Assembly: GCA_009930475.1 (NCBI GenBank)
Contig: RZYC01000040.1
Coordinates: forward strand, 1 to 36,205
DNA: 36,205 bases
Direction of reading: 5' to 3'
Source: Spartobacteria bacterium
GTDB lineage: Bacteria > Verrucomicrobiota > Kiritimatiellia > RZYC01
Of the stretch, positions 16,859 to 25,368 are shown piece after piece. The notes under the pieces are model-generated. The model was not told the origin of the DNA and searched no databases. It saw nothing but the letters and a program-made list of their open reading frames with translations. Each line of letters starts with the position of its first letter. The stretch's first letter is position 1. Both the position numbers and the translations under genes were made by a program.

Positions 16859-19018
16859 ATGAGCTCCAGAGGGCATGGCGATATGGATATCCATCATGGG
16901 TTGGAAGAGCGGCTGATTTCACTGCTTCATGAAAGAGAGGGGCACCATTCGATAGATCTCCGCCATCGGGTGGTGGTCATCGGCGGGGGAACCGGTCTGT
17001 CCACTTTATTGGGAGGCAATTCAAAATACAGCAACTGGGCGGCACAGAGCGATGTCGGCATGAAGAGGAGCTTTGAGCACCTGCATGCAGTGGTATGCAC
17101 GACGGATGACGGCGGTTCGACGGGGCTGCTACTCCGGCATTTTCCCTTTGTCGGCATTGGGGATATCCGAAAAGTCTGTTTGTCGATGATCGATGTTGGG
17201 ACACTGGCAGCCTGTTATGGCTTATCGGATGCGGGGGCGCATACGCTGGTCAGTGATGTGCAGCGCATCATTAATTATCGCTTTACCGATCCGGTGGATG
17301 CGACGGTTTTTCATCATCCGGACGTTATCGCCGAACATGTCCTGCCGGGGAATCTGGTTCATTTTCTACGTAGCACCATGAAATGGCTGACTTCAGAAGG
17401 CATCCCCATCCTGCCCCTGAAAGACCAATGCATGGGGAATTTGCTACTGACCGCCTGTATTTATCAGGACGCGGGTGATTTCGCTCAGACGCCATCGGCG
17501 GAAGCCCTTCGCGCAGGGATCAGCCGTTTTGCACGGGCCATCGGTTCTCGTCCGGGATGCATTCACGGGGCGTCGGCCATGCCGGGACAGTTGTTTTTTC
17601 GCTATGAACACGGGGTCGAGGTGTGTGGTCAGAACAAATCTGGTCGTTCCCTGCGCGGTTTTGCGGTAGAAAGCATTTGCACGGGCTATGCACAGAAGCC
17701 GGAGGCCTGTTCGCCGGTATTGGAACTATTGGAATCGGCCGATATGATTGTTTTTGCCCCTGGCAGCATTTTCTCAAGTATTTTACCAGTGCTGCAGATC
17801 CCCCGGGTGGCCGGGGTCATTCGTAAAAACCGCAGGGCTCTGAAGGTCATGATCGCCAATTTCTGGATTCAGGAAGGGGAAACGGATATTTCGCAATTAA
17901 ATCCGCGCCGGGGCTTTCTTGTATCCGAACTGGTTCGTGCATTTGATCACAATGTGTCGGGCGGCATATCCGGCATTGTGGATATGGTTTTATGCAGTGA
18001 TCTGAGCGACCTCTCCGGTCGTGTTCTGCGCAATTATGCATTAGAAAACAGGGTGCCCATCTATTTAGATCGTGAGGCCGTTCGCGCCTTTGGCGTTGTG
18101 CCGCTGGAACTGCCGTTACTGCCGGAGGAGCATACCGATGAAAATATGATCATCCAGAATGATCCTACGCGTATGTCTCGGGCGATTCAGTGTCTGGCGA
18201 CCCAGTTTTTTGATAACGACCCGGAGGGCGTGGAGCGTTTGCGGACGGCGGATGAGATCGACGTGTTCCCTCGAAAAAATACATGTACAACACGGTATGC
18301 AGCTACGATTTATCAGATGAAAAAAGAAGTGGAGCACTGTTTGCAGAATAAATACTGGTCGCATCCGGCGCTCCAGCCGTTAATGATGGAAATTTGGTGG
18401 CAGAATCGTGATGTGCGGGCCGCTCATCTGGCTTATTTCGACGGCGTGCAGGTGGTGGCTGAGTCTGACTGGCAGCGTAGCGTCGAATGGGACAATGTGC
18501 TGGGGTATTACGATCCGGCTGATCGCATGATCTATGTGCACGAGGCGATTATCGCGCAGCGGGACAAGCTCAAGGGCGACCTGCTGATCGGTCTCGGGGA
18601 GTCGCTGCTGGGCAATTATATAGAAAGCCGGGCCTGGCATCTCAGAAGCTCATCCTTAAAGATTTATCAGGTGGCGATGCAGCCCGAAGTCACGCGGTTC
18701 GGCTTTTTTTCACGGGACGTATTGAATGAGTATATGCTGCTGGCAGGCATGGTGCCCTGTGATGATCCCGGATTCGATTATCAGCTGGCGACCAATGATG
18801 ACGAGGGATGTCTGCTGTCCGGACTACGTTTTGGTCTGCTGTTCACCTGGTATCTGGACAGTCGTCTGGGCATGGCGATGGAATATGAAATGAACATGTT
18901 GCGCGGCGGTGCGGGGATACTGTTGCCTCATCAGGCGCGAGCGGTGAAAAGAAAGCAGGATCTTATTCACTTTTTTCGCCATTATGTGTTTGGAGAGCCT
19001 GCTGCCTGTGGTTGCTGA
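16859..19018 (+). CDS. YvcK/CofD-fold protein with novel C-terminal extension
   Basis: 719 residues. The N-terminal part (residues about 36-440) is a YvcK/CofD-like domain: VVVIGGGTGLSTLL (residues 38-50), CTTDDGGSTG, GDIRK, and FAPGSIFSSILPVL. YvcK binds UDP-sugars and affects carbon metabolism and cell shape in Bacillus; CofD proper is a 2-phospho-lactate transferase. YvcK proteins are usually about 310-450 residues. Here a further segment of about 270 residues follows (from about 450), rich in Trp and Tyr, with no motif I recognise. I took the ATG at 16859, GGAG 8 nt upstream, over an upstream frame start at 16817. It is coupled to the GH13 gene and overlaps the convergent mscS-like gene by 37 nt at its end. 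Confidence 0.82.
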   Translation: MSSRGHGDMDIHHGLEERLISLLHEREGHHSIDLRHRVVVIGGGTGLSTLLGGNSKYSNWAAQSDVGMKRSFEHLHAVVCTTDDGGSTGLLLRHFPFVGIGDIRKVCLSMIDVGTLAACYGLSDAGAHTLVSDVQRIINYRFTDPVDATVFHHPDVIAEHVLPGNLVHFLRSTMKWLTSEGIPILPLKDQCMGNLLLTACIYQDAGDFAQTPSAEALRAGISRFARAIGSRPGCIHGASAMPGQLFFRYEHGVEVCGQNKSGRSLRGFAVESICTGYAQKPEACSPVLELLESADMIVFAPGSIFSSILPVLQIPRVAGVIRKNRRALKVMIANFWIQEGETDISQLNPRRGFLVSELVRAFDHNVSGGISGIVDMVLCSDLSDLSGRVLRNYALENRVPIYLDREAVRAFGVVPLELPLLPEEHTDENMIIQNDPTRMSRAIQCLATQFFDNDPEGVERLRTADEIDVFPRKNTCTTRYAATIYQMKKEVEHCLQNKYWSHPALQPLMMEIWWQNRDVRAAHLAYFDGVQVVAESDWQRSVEWDNVLGYYDPADRMIYVHEAIIAQRDKLKGDLLIGLGESLLGNYIESRAWHLRSSSLKIYQVAMQPEVTRFGFFSRDVLNEYMLLAGMVPCDDPGFDYQLATNDDEGCLLSGLRFGLLFTWYLDSRLGMAMEYEMNMLRGGAGILLPHQARAVKRKQDLIHFFRHYVFGEPAACGC

Positions 19019-20148
19019 ATGAGCACCTCTTTTAGTTTTTCTACATAGATCGATTGTGTGGGGAAGGCAATGTCAGCACCCTGTTCCTGAATGATTTTAT
19101 AGATTTTTAGCATCACATCATCCTGAATGGACTGGAATGCGGTCCACTCGGTGGTCTGAGTGAAGGTATAGACCATGAAGTTAATGGAATACGCGGCAAA
19201 GGTTCCGCCACTTTTATCCCCATTGACTACGTTGACCAGCGTGATCTGTCTTTGATCAATATCCGGATGGTTTTTCAACATCTCGCGGATGGCCTGCAGA
19301 ATGGATTCCACTTTGTCTATGTCGCAGTAGCGAAGACCAATATATTGAAAAATGCGGCGATTAGTCATGCGGGATGCATTAACGATGGACTGGGTGGAAA
19401 AAATGGTGTTGGGCACATATACAGGACGTTTATCGAAGGTTCGCAGGACGGTGAGCCGCCAGCCGATTTTCTCCACCGTGCCTTCCAGTGTATGATCTAA
19501 GGTATAAATCCAGTCACCAATACTGAACGGGCGATCAAAGTAGATGAGCAGGCCGCCGAAAAAGTTTGTGAGACTGTCCTTCGCCGCCAGCGAAACCATA
19601 AGCGCACCCACACCGCCGAAGGTCATCAGGCTGGCCAGCGGAATATCCATAATACTAAGCACGATCAGCAATCCGCAAAGGGCCGCCATCAGCTGGAGGA
19701 ATCGTGCGACGGCAATGAGTCCGGCCGGATCGCCGCTGAGATTATCATTGGCCTCAATATAATCGCTGACTACCTGCTGGCCCAAGTCAATAAATCGCAA
19801 TAGTCCCCAGATACTCATGCAGACCAATACGATTTTTAACACTTCAACAGACCATCCGTAATCATCGGCCAGCGGGCCGAGAAACGGTCGCAATACGGGG
19901 AGAATAAGCCATGCGGCAATGATCCAGATGGAAATGCGCAGCGGACGCTCCGAGGCATTTACCAGTGCCTTGATCCATTCCCATTTGTGTTTTATCGCTT
20001 TTTGAAGAGTCTGATGCATCAGGTGGCGGAGCAGTCGGTTCCCAGCCCACGCACCGAGGATAATGAAAAGCAGCCGGAGCATCGCCGGGCCGATGATCTG
20101 TAACCATGGGGTCTGGGAAAAATAAGTCCTAAAGAAATGTTCAAACAT
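18982..20148 (-). CDS. MscS-family mechanosensitive channel
   Basis: Inner-membrane channel of 388 residues that releases solutes on osmotic downshock. Several N-terminal hydrophobic helices (from about residue 17) lead into the pore helix and its continuation FGGVGALMVSLAAKDSLTNF, then FDRPFSIGDWI, which starts the beta domain. A cytosolic alpha/beta domain (IFQYIGLRYCDIDKVESIL) follows. It resembles medium-size YnaI/YbdG-type channels, larger than E. coli MscS. It is the last gene of a three-gene minus-strand set. Its stop lies inside the 3' end of the convergent YvcK-like gene. Confidence 0.93.
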   Translation of the reverse strand: MFEHFFRTYFSQTPWLQIIGPAMLRLLFIILGAWAGNRLLRHLMHQTLQKAIKHKWEWIKALVNASERPLRISIWIIAAWLILPVLRPFLGPLADDYGWSVEVLKIVLVCMSIWGLLRFIDLGQQVVSDYIEANDNLSGDPAGLIAVARFLQLMAALCGLLIVLSIMDIPLASLMTFGGVGALMVSLAAKDSLTNFFGGLLIYFDRPFSIGDWIYTLDHTLEGTVEKIGWRLTVLRTFDKRPVYVPNTIFSTQSIVNASRMTNRRIFQYIGLRYCDIDKVESILQAIREMLKNHPDIDQRQITLVNVVNGDKSGGTFAAYSINFMVYTFTQTTEWTAFQSIQDDVMLKIYKIIQEQGADIAFPTQSIYVEKLKEVLIQQPQAAGSPNT

Positions 20149-20181
20149 AACGTGCGCGTTTGCTGTTGGTTTGTATGTCTG

Positions 20182-20394
20182 TTATTGCAGCTGGACACGA
20201 AGGGTTTCGGTGCCAAAGGTGATGATATCACCGGACAGGATTTTCTTCCGTTTTCTGGTTTCTACTTCGCCGTTAACCCGAACCAGTCCCTCGGAAATAA
20301 CAAATTTCGCTTCGCCGCCGCTGGCCACCAGATTCTCTATTTTTAGGATTTTATAGAGTTCGATGGGCTCTGCTGAAATAGTAAAAATTTTCAT
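20182..20394 (-). CDS. Small S4-domain RNA-binding protein (YbcJ/YaaA-like)
   Basis: 70-residue protein that is almost entirely one S4 RNA-binding fold: LYKILKIENLVASGGEAK, FVISEGLVRVNGEVETRKRKKILSGDII. The GGEAK and VNGEVETRKRKK stretches are the typical RNA-facing positions of YbcJ-type proteins. Its ATG comes one base after the stop of the secreted-protein gene, with GGAGAA spanning that stop. The target RNA is unknown. Confidence 0.88.
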   Translation of the reverse strand: MKIFTISAEPIELYKILKIENLVASGGEAKFVISEGLVRVNGEVETRKRKKILSGDIITFGTETLRVQLQ

Positions 20395-20395
20395 A

Positions 20396-21664
20396 TTATT
20401 CTCCTTCCGGTTCTTCGCCGTCTGATGCCGGCTCGTCCACCGAGGTGAGCAGCAGATAAAGACTTGATAGAACAGCAGAGCGAAAGTTGATGAGTGCCGT
20501 TACGGATGATGCGGGGTTATATAAAGAACTGGGTTCCGTTGATGCCTGAATCTGGATGCTTGTTTTGCTCTTGCTGAAAACCGTGCCATTGGTGAGGATT
20601 ACCGCCGGATTATTGGTTATGGCGGTGTAGAGGATCGGGGTTCCGCCCGATGCGATGCCGTGCAGTGTGTTTGTTTTAGAAATGAGGAAGGTCTCGTCGG
20701 GGAATGAGATGGTTTCCGTCCCTTTTTGTGCGTCAACTGTGGCAAAGGAATATGCGGTTTTGTACATGGCATCGGACAATTTGAATGCGGCCATTTCGAC
20801 CGTGCCTTCGGCATCGGTCATGACCAATCCGTTGGTGAGACTGATGAGTTTGCCGGGGCCGTCGATAACAAAATAATGGACTGCACCTGTTCCGCTGCCG
20901 CCGCTGACGCTGAGCAGATTATTGGTGATCCCATAGGGTTGCGGACTTGATGGGCTGAATGTGATCGGCGGCTGAGCGGCTTTGGTGACCGATAGGGTAT
21001 AATTGGAGCTGAGGGGATTCCAGAAGGCATTGCCTGCCTGTGAGACGGTGACCGTGACTATTCCCGCGCCAGTAAAGCTTAATTGTGTATCGGTTACATG
21101 TCCTGGTGCCGAGGCGGAAAAGGTAATGGGCAATTCGCTGGAGGCGGTGGCGGCAAGGGTGACGATATTGGTTGTTATCTGGTCGCCGGGATTGGAAAAT
21201 GACGTTACGTACTGATCATCGGGCCGGGTGGAGGCATTTAGATTGATCAGGAAGTCGTTGTTGGTTCGGCTGGTGCTGAATACATGCAGGGTTGTGGTAT
21301 AGTCGCCGGGCGTATTGTCGGGATTGAACTGAATGGTAAAATCATCGAAGGCATTGGCTGATACAAATGCGGGTATTTCTGAAATAACAAATGCGCTGCT
21401 TTGTCCACCATTGGTTGTAAAGGCGTTGATGCTCAGCGTTTCGGTAGGGGAATAATTGTAAATGTAAAAGGTCTTAGTCACGGTGGTTGTGGCACTGATG
21501 GCGGCAAATTTCGTGCCGTTGAGCAGCGACGGGGTGCTGTTGTAATCGATTGGATTCCGGTTTTCCCCTCCGGAAAAACTGATGATGCCGCTTTGAGCCG
21601 ATGCCGAGCGCATGCCGATGAACAGGATGCAAAACAGGAATAACGTGGATATAAAACGTTTCAT
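20396..21664 (-). CDS. Secreted Ig-like repeat protein
   Basis: 422 residues with a clear Sec signal peptide (MKRFISTLFLFCILFIGMRSASAQS). The rest is beta-rich and Ser/Thr/Asn-rich. Residues about 40-140 resemble an ASH/choice-of-anchor-D domain (TFYIYNYSPTETLSI...FTIQFNPDNTPGDY). Bacterial Ig-like strands follow (LPITFSASAPG, VTVTVSQAGNAFWNPLSSNYTLSV). The C-terminus is acidic (EPASDGEEPEGE), without an obvious sorting signal. GAGGA lies 5 nt upstream of the ATG. It is probably extracellular or periplasmic, perhaps adhesive; function unknown. It is first in a run with the S4 and MscS genes. Confidence 0.82.
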   Translation of the reverse strand: MKRFISTLFLFCILFIGMRSASAQSGIISFSGGENRNPIDYNSTPSLLNGTKFAAISATTTVTKTFYIYNYSPTETLSINAFTTNGGQSSAFVISEIPAFVSANAFDDFTIQFNPDNTPGDYTTTLHVFSTSRTNNDFLINLNASTRPDDQYVTSFSNPGDQITTNIVTLAATASSELPITFSASAPGHVTDTQLSFTGAGIVTVTVSQAGNAFWNPLSSNYTLSVTKAAQPPITFSPSSPQPYGITNNLLSVSGGSGTGAVHYFVIDGPGKLISLTNGLVMTDAEGTVEMAAFKLSDAMYKTAYSFATVDAQKGTETISFPDETFLISKTNTLHGIASGGTPILYTAITNNPAVILTNGTVFSKSKTSIQIQASTEPSSLYNPASSVTALINFRSAVLSSLYLLLTSVDEPASDGEEPEGE

Positions 21665-21858
21665 AGTGTCCTCGAAATGGATGATGATGTGTTTTTAGGT
21701 GTACTGTTCACGTATGTCGCCTATTTTCATGCCGATTCAGATGAGGTGAACCATGGCAGATTCTGCCAATATAATGCAAGGGACATGTTTGATCTTTTGC
21801 TGGCTTTTTTATGACAAGCCGCTATGTTCGCGGCCAATAGAAAAAAAGGAGAAAAATC

Positions 21859-22959
21859 ATGCAGAAAATTAGATGTCCTTTAAATGCGTCATCACATATG
21901 TCTCCCAATGAAGTGGCATTACTGCTTCCGGATGTAGGGGTCATGATTTATTCGGAACTCGAGCAGAGTGTGGTCGCCGCCGAGCAGCTGCTGGTGGATC
22001 GTGGTATTGTTTCCGGCGATCATGTGGTCTTACTGACCAGTGCTTATTGGCGGGATATATGCATTTTATTCGCGCTTTGGCGCTGCGGCGCGGTGGTGGC
22101 ATTGGCGGATGGGTCAGCCGATGACTGGCGCGATGCGGCGTCGGCTATGGGTGCCCGAGTCCTGGTCGGTTCGGTAAAGGATAAGGATTCCTTCGGTTTT
22201 AAAGTGATTTGCATTGAAGAAGTTACAGGTTTTCTTGGTCGTTTTGTCCAGCAGCGGACGGTGCAGTATCATACGGATCATCCTTGCGTCTTTGTGCCTG
22301 ATGAAACGGGACAGATTGCGGGGTTCTCTTTTTTGAATATGCATTTAGATTCACTGGGAATGAATCAGGTGATGCGTGTGGATTCCCGCAAAATGCTGGT
22401 GCATGATTTGCCGCTCCATTCACGATATGGACTATCGGTTCTGGTGCGAGCCATGGTCGTGGGATGTTCCTTTGCCAATGTATCGTTTTCAGCCGATTGG
22501 ATGGAGGCCTTTAAGAAGGAGGGGGAGGGCTGTCATTTGGTGCTCACCGGGGAGCAGTTTGCAACATGGTATCCTCATTGGCACGGAAAGGACGGCTGGA
22601 AAAGTATTGATTGTCTTGAGGTTGTGGGTGAAACGGATGACTCGCTGGTTAGACAGGCTCTGGGGGCTCATCTTCCGCTGATTCAGGTGTCCACTCATCC
22701 TATGTTTTTGGGTGGATTAACGGTTTCAGGGCGTTTGTCGGGCGGCAGCCATGAATGCCGAACCATTGCGCAGAAAGAGATCCTGCATGAAGACGGGAAA
22801 CTGCTTGCCGGCGGACTGTGCCGTGCGGGATGGGTGCTTGACGATTCAGGGATTCAGCCGGTCGAACCGGATACGTGGTGTTCGGTGTCCGATACGCATC
22901 TGGTGTCACATCCCACAGATCATTTAAGCCCGGAACATTGGCAGACAAGCCGGCGCTAG
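21859..22959 (+). CDS. Eroded acyl-CoA synthetase-like (ANL superfamily) protein
   Basis: 366 residues resembling the N-terminal part of AMP-forming CoA ligases, closest in feel to MenE-type enzymes: YSELEQSVVAAEQLLVDRGIVSGDHVVLL, then ALWRCGAVVALAD. The ATP-binding P-loop, normally SSGTTGxPK, reads FVPDETGQIAGF. The usual Glu-containing YGxTE motif is not visible, and the C-terminal lid domain with its catalytic Lys is not recognisable. The protein therefore probably cannot adenylate. Start ATG follows a strong AGGAG. The stop overlaps the convergent exported-protein gene by 4 nt. It could be a binding protein, a partner of a real ligase, or a decaying gene. Confidence 0.65.
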   Translation: MQKIRCPLNASSHMSPNEVALLLPDVGVMIYSELEQSVVAAEQLLVDRGIVSGDHVVLLTSAYWRDICILFALWRCGAVVALADGSADDWRDAASAMGARVLVGSVKDKDSFGFKVICIEEVTGFLGRFVQQRTVQYHTDHPCVFVPDETGQIAGFSFLNMHLDSLGMNQVMRVDSRKMLVHDLPLHSRYGLSVLVRAMVVGCSFANVSFSADWMEAFKKEGEGCHLVLTGEQFATWYPHWHGKDGWKSIDCLEVVGETDDSLVRQALGAHLPLIQVSTHPMFLGGLTVSGRLSGGSHECRTIAQKEILHEDGKLLAGGLCRAGWVLDDSGIQPVEPDTWCSVSDTHLVSHPTDHLSPEHWQTSRR

Positions 22960-23759
22960 CGGCTCGTGTCAGGACTGTTCGCTGTAATGCGTTTTAAATG
23001 CAGTTTCTGGCAACTCCATCCGTCAGCAACGGGCAGCAGCAGCGTACCCTGCAGTGCGGTTGAGCCATTTGTTTGCAGGAGCAGTTGATAGACGGTTTGG
23101 GTGGAAGCGACGAGGGTCAGTTTTCCGTCTGTGTACCAGCAGTCCAATGGTTGTGTGAGGGATGGATTGCCGAACAGTCGCCCGGCAAAGTGGTTGGGCG
23201 TGACGGGGAGCAGCAGCAGTCGCACGGGCTGTGCCTGTTTTTCTGTTACGAGCGAGGAGGGGGCTTCAATGCGAGTCGTTTCGATGGAGGACGCGCCGAT
23301 CCAGTCTCCGGCCGGCATGGGTAATGTTTCTGAGATATCGTTTCGCTCATAGCAGAGAAACAGCGTGGGAATGTGGCTGAGCGTGCCTTCCTGCCAGGCG
23401 CAGGTAATCAGCTCTATTTTGCCCGAAGTGTTTAGATCGGCGGCGACAAAGGTTCCTTGACCCTCGGATTGATGAGTGATGCGTTCTTTCAGTGCGTCGG
23501 ACAGCATCCAGCGGGATTCATCAAAAAAGGAGCCGTTGCGCTCAAACAGCAGGGTATTCGGGGCGCGAAAGACCATGATGCCTTCGTTGCTTTCCAATGG
23601 ATAATCCTGCAGCCACGAAAAGGAATGGTCGCCCTGTCCCATGCGTAATTTGCTGAGCATGACAAACTGTTCACAGCGCTGCTGCTGCCGGGTGGCGGCA
23701 TGGATCGATAAGACGCTACAAAGATTCAGGAACAGTAGGCATAGGACGCAGCGATTCAT
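22956..23759 (-). CDS. Exported protein of unknown function
   Basis: 267 residues beginning MNRCVLCLLFLNLCSVLSIHAAT, a Sec signal peptide with cleavage near HAA-T. The mature part is beta-rich, with a FG-GAP-like stretch (GTFVAADLNTSGKIELITCAW) resembling a propeller blade that reads out a value. No catalytic motif is recognised. The ATG overlaps the sufU stop (ATGA), so it is translationally coupled as the last gene of the paaK-suf operon. A longer frame from 23867 lacks any signal and overlaps sufU. I do not recognise the family. Confidence 0.72.
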   Translation of the reverse strand: MNRCVLCLLFLNLCSVLSIHAATRQQQRCEQFVMLSKLRMGQGDHSFSWLQDYPLESNEGIMVFRAPNTLLFERNGSFFDESRWMLSDALKERITHQSEGQGTFVAADLNTSGKIELITCAWQEGTLSHIPTLFLCYERNDISETLPMPAGDWIGASSIETTRIEAPSSLVTEKQAQPVRLLLLPVTPNHFAGRLFGNPSLTQPLDCWYTDGKLTLVASTQTVYQLLLQTNGSTALQGTLLLPVADGWSCQKLHLKRITANSPDTSR

Positions 23760-24181
23760 TGCCCGTTGGACTCCAGTTCGTTCTGTGCGGCTTGCCAGCA
23801 CATCAGCGCACAGCGAATACGACTGCGATGCCGCCGCACAGACGTCAGCGCCGTAATATCGCCCCACACAGATGGATCCAGTTCAGTCGATGTGGGTAGT
23901 GCGGTTAATAACGTCGCTATATGTTCCGTCGCATCGGATATGTTCCTTCCGATGAGCCAGTCATGCATCAATGAGAAGGAGGCCAGACTGATCGAACATC
24001 CATGGCCACAGAACGTCATGTCTGTGATGGTCCCGCCTTCCATGTGCAACTGCATGCGATACATATCGCCGCAGGACGTGTTTTCCACAGAAATGGTCAT
24101 GGCAGGATCAGCGACGGGGCACAGTCCATGAGGATTCCGATAATGCTGCATAATGATTTCGCGCGCGCTCTGCTGGGTCAT
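23756..24181 (-). CDS. sufU: SufU-type Fe-S assembly protein
   Basis: 141-residue IscU-fold protein. The zinc/sulfur-acceptor ligands are Cys37 and Asp39 (TSCGDMY), Cys62 (GHGCSIS) and Cys124 (RIRCALMCW). The 62-residue spacing between the last two cysteines fits SufU, not IscU, which has about 43. SufU accepts persulfide sulfur from SufS. It overlaps sufS by 4 nt and the exported-protein gene by 4 nt. No sufBCD is in the window, so those genes must be elsewhere. Confidence 0.9.
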   Translation of the reverse strand: MTQQSAREIIMQHYRNPHGLCPVADPAMTISVENTSCGDMYRMQLHMEGGTITDMTFCGHGCSISLASFSLMHDWLIGRNISDATEHIATLLTALPTSTELDPSVWGDITALTSVRRHRSRIRCALMCWQAAQNELESNGQ

Positions 24182-25368
24182 TTTTTGTAAACCTTTACTG
24201 CCTCTTGCAAGGCGTTGATGAGTGGCGGGATATCCTGTTCATCGTTGTACAGGCCGAGACTGACCCGGCATACGGCATGTTTGTTCAAGGCATCCAGCAG
24301 CGGGTGTGCGCAAAGTCTGCCGGCCCGCAGCATCACTCCGAATTCGTCGGCGGTCTGTGCCGCATCGTGGGGGTGTACGCCTTCGATTTCAAAGGAAATA
24401 ATGCCCGCCTCCGGATTTGCTGTGGGGAGCAGTTCGCAGAACGGCAGGTCGGATAAGGCGTTGCGCATGGCCAGCGAGAGGGCGGACATATCTTGTCGCC
24501 CGGTGGATAAAAAACGAACCGCTGCTGCAAAACCGATGACGCCGGCGATGTTGGGGGTTCCCGCTTCAAAACAGGCCGGACGCGGTGCCGGCTCGATGGC
24601 CTTCTCCGCAAAGGCGGTTACCATATCTCCACCACCGTATACCGGTTTCATTTTATCCCATGCCGCCGGGGTGCCGCAGAGGGCTCCGATACCGGTTGGC
24701 CCATACATTTTGTGTGCGGAAAAGGACAGGAAGTCGCACTGTAGCAATGTGATGTCAATGGGGATATGTGCCACGCTCTGGGCGGCATCCACCATCATCA
24801 ACGCGTTTTTTTCATGAGCCATAGCGGCCAGTTGAGATAGGGGATTAATGGTTCCGAGCACATTGGACTGATGGGGTAGTGCCACAATGCGTACAGGCTG
24901 TGTATCCAACAGTTCCGCATAGGCGTCGATGTCCAGCATCCCGTTTTCTGTAATCGGAATAAAAGCCAGCGATGCCCCCGTTTGTTCGGCCAGGAAGTGC
25001 CAGGGAATCAGGTTGCTGTGATGATCCATCTGCGAGACACAGATCACGTCGCCATGGACGAGCAGCGAACGGCACATGGCGGCCAGCATATTGATGGATC
25101 CCGTTGTGCCCGACGTAAAGACCACATCCTCTTTTGTACCCGCGTGGACGAAGGCGGCCACATCGCTTCGTGCCGAATCAAATAGTTCTTCCGCAGTTTC
25201 CGATAAGAGGTAATGACCGCGATGGACGCTGGCTCCGTTTTGCTGATAATAATTCATCACGGCATGGCTGACACATGCCGGCTTGAGCGTTGTGGCAGCA
25301 CTGTCCAGATAATGAAAGGGCTCACCGTTGTGGGTGGCGATCACCGGAAAAACATCCGCGCCTTTCAT
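24178..25368 (-). CDS. sufS: Cysteine desulfurase SufS
   Basis: PLP enzyme that takes sulfur from cysteine for Fe-S assembly. The 396-residue, full-length group II desulfurase has HYLDSAATTLKP at the N-terminus, the PLP Lys220 in SFSAHKMYGPTGIG, and active-site Cys353 in LRAGRLCAHP. That motif is usually RxGHHCA; here the two His are replaced by Arg-Leu (GRLCA). VMLRAG and the C-terminal VCRVSLGLYNDEQDI fit the family. It overlaps sufU and the upstream membrane-protein gene by 4 nt each. The pair is the minimal SufS-SufU sulfur-transfer module. Confidence 0.94.
   Translation of the reverse strand: MKGADVFPVIATHNGEPFHYLDSAATTLKPACVSHAVMNYYQQNGASVHRGHYLLSETAEELFDSARSDVAAFVHAGTKEDVVFTSGTTGSINMLAAMCRSLLVHGDVICVSQMDHHSNLIPWHFLAEQTGASLAFIPITENGMLDIDAYAELLDTQPVRIVALPHQSNVLGTINPLSQLAAMAHEKNALMMVDAAQSVAHIPIDITLLQCDFLSFSAHKMYGPTGIGALCGTPAAWDKMKPVYGGGDMVTAFAEKAIEPAPRPACFEAGTPNIAGVIGFAAAVRFLSTGRQDMSALSLAMRNALSDLPFCELLPTANPEAGIISFEIEGVHPHDAAQTADEFGVMLRAGRLCAHPLLDALNKHAVCRVSLGLYNDEQDIPPLINALQEAVKVYKK

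Noticed and set aside
21823-21840. GCCGC/GCGGC hairpin before the ligase-like gene, considered as a terminator
   Set aside because: No T-run follows on either strand; it may just be part of the leader.
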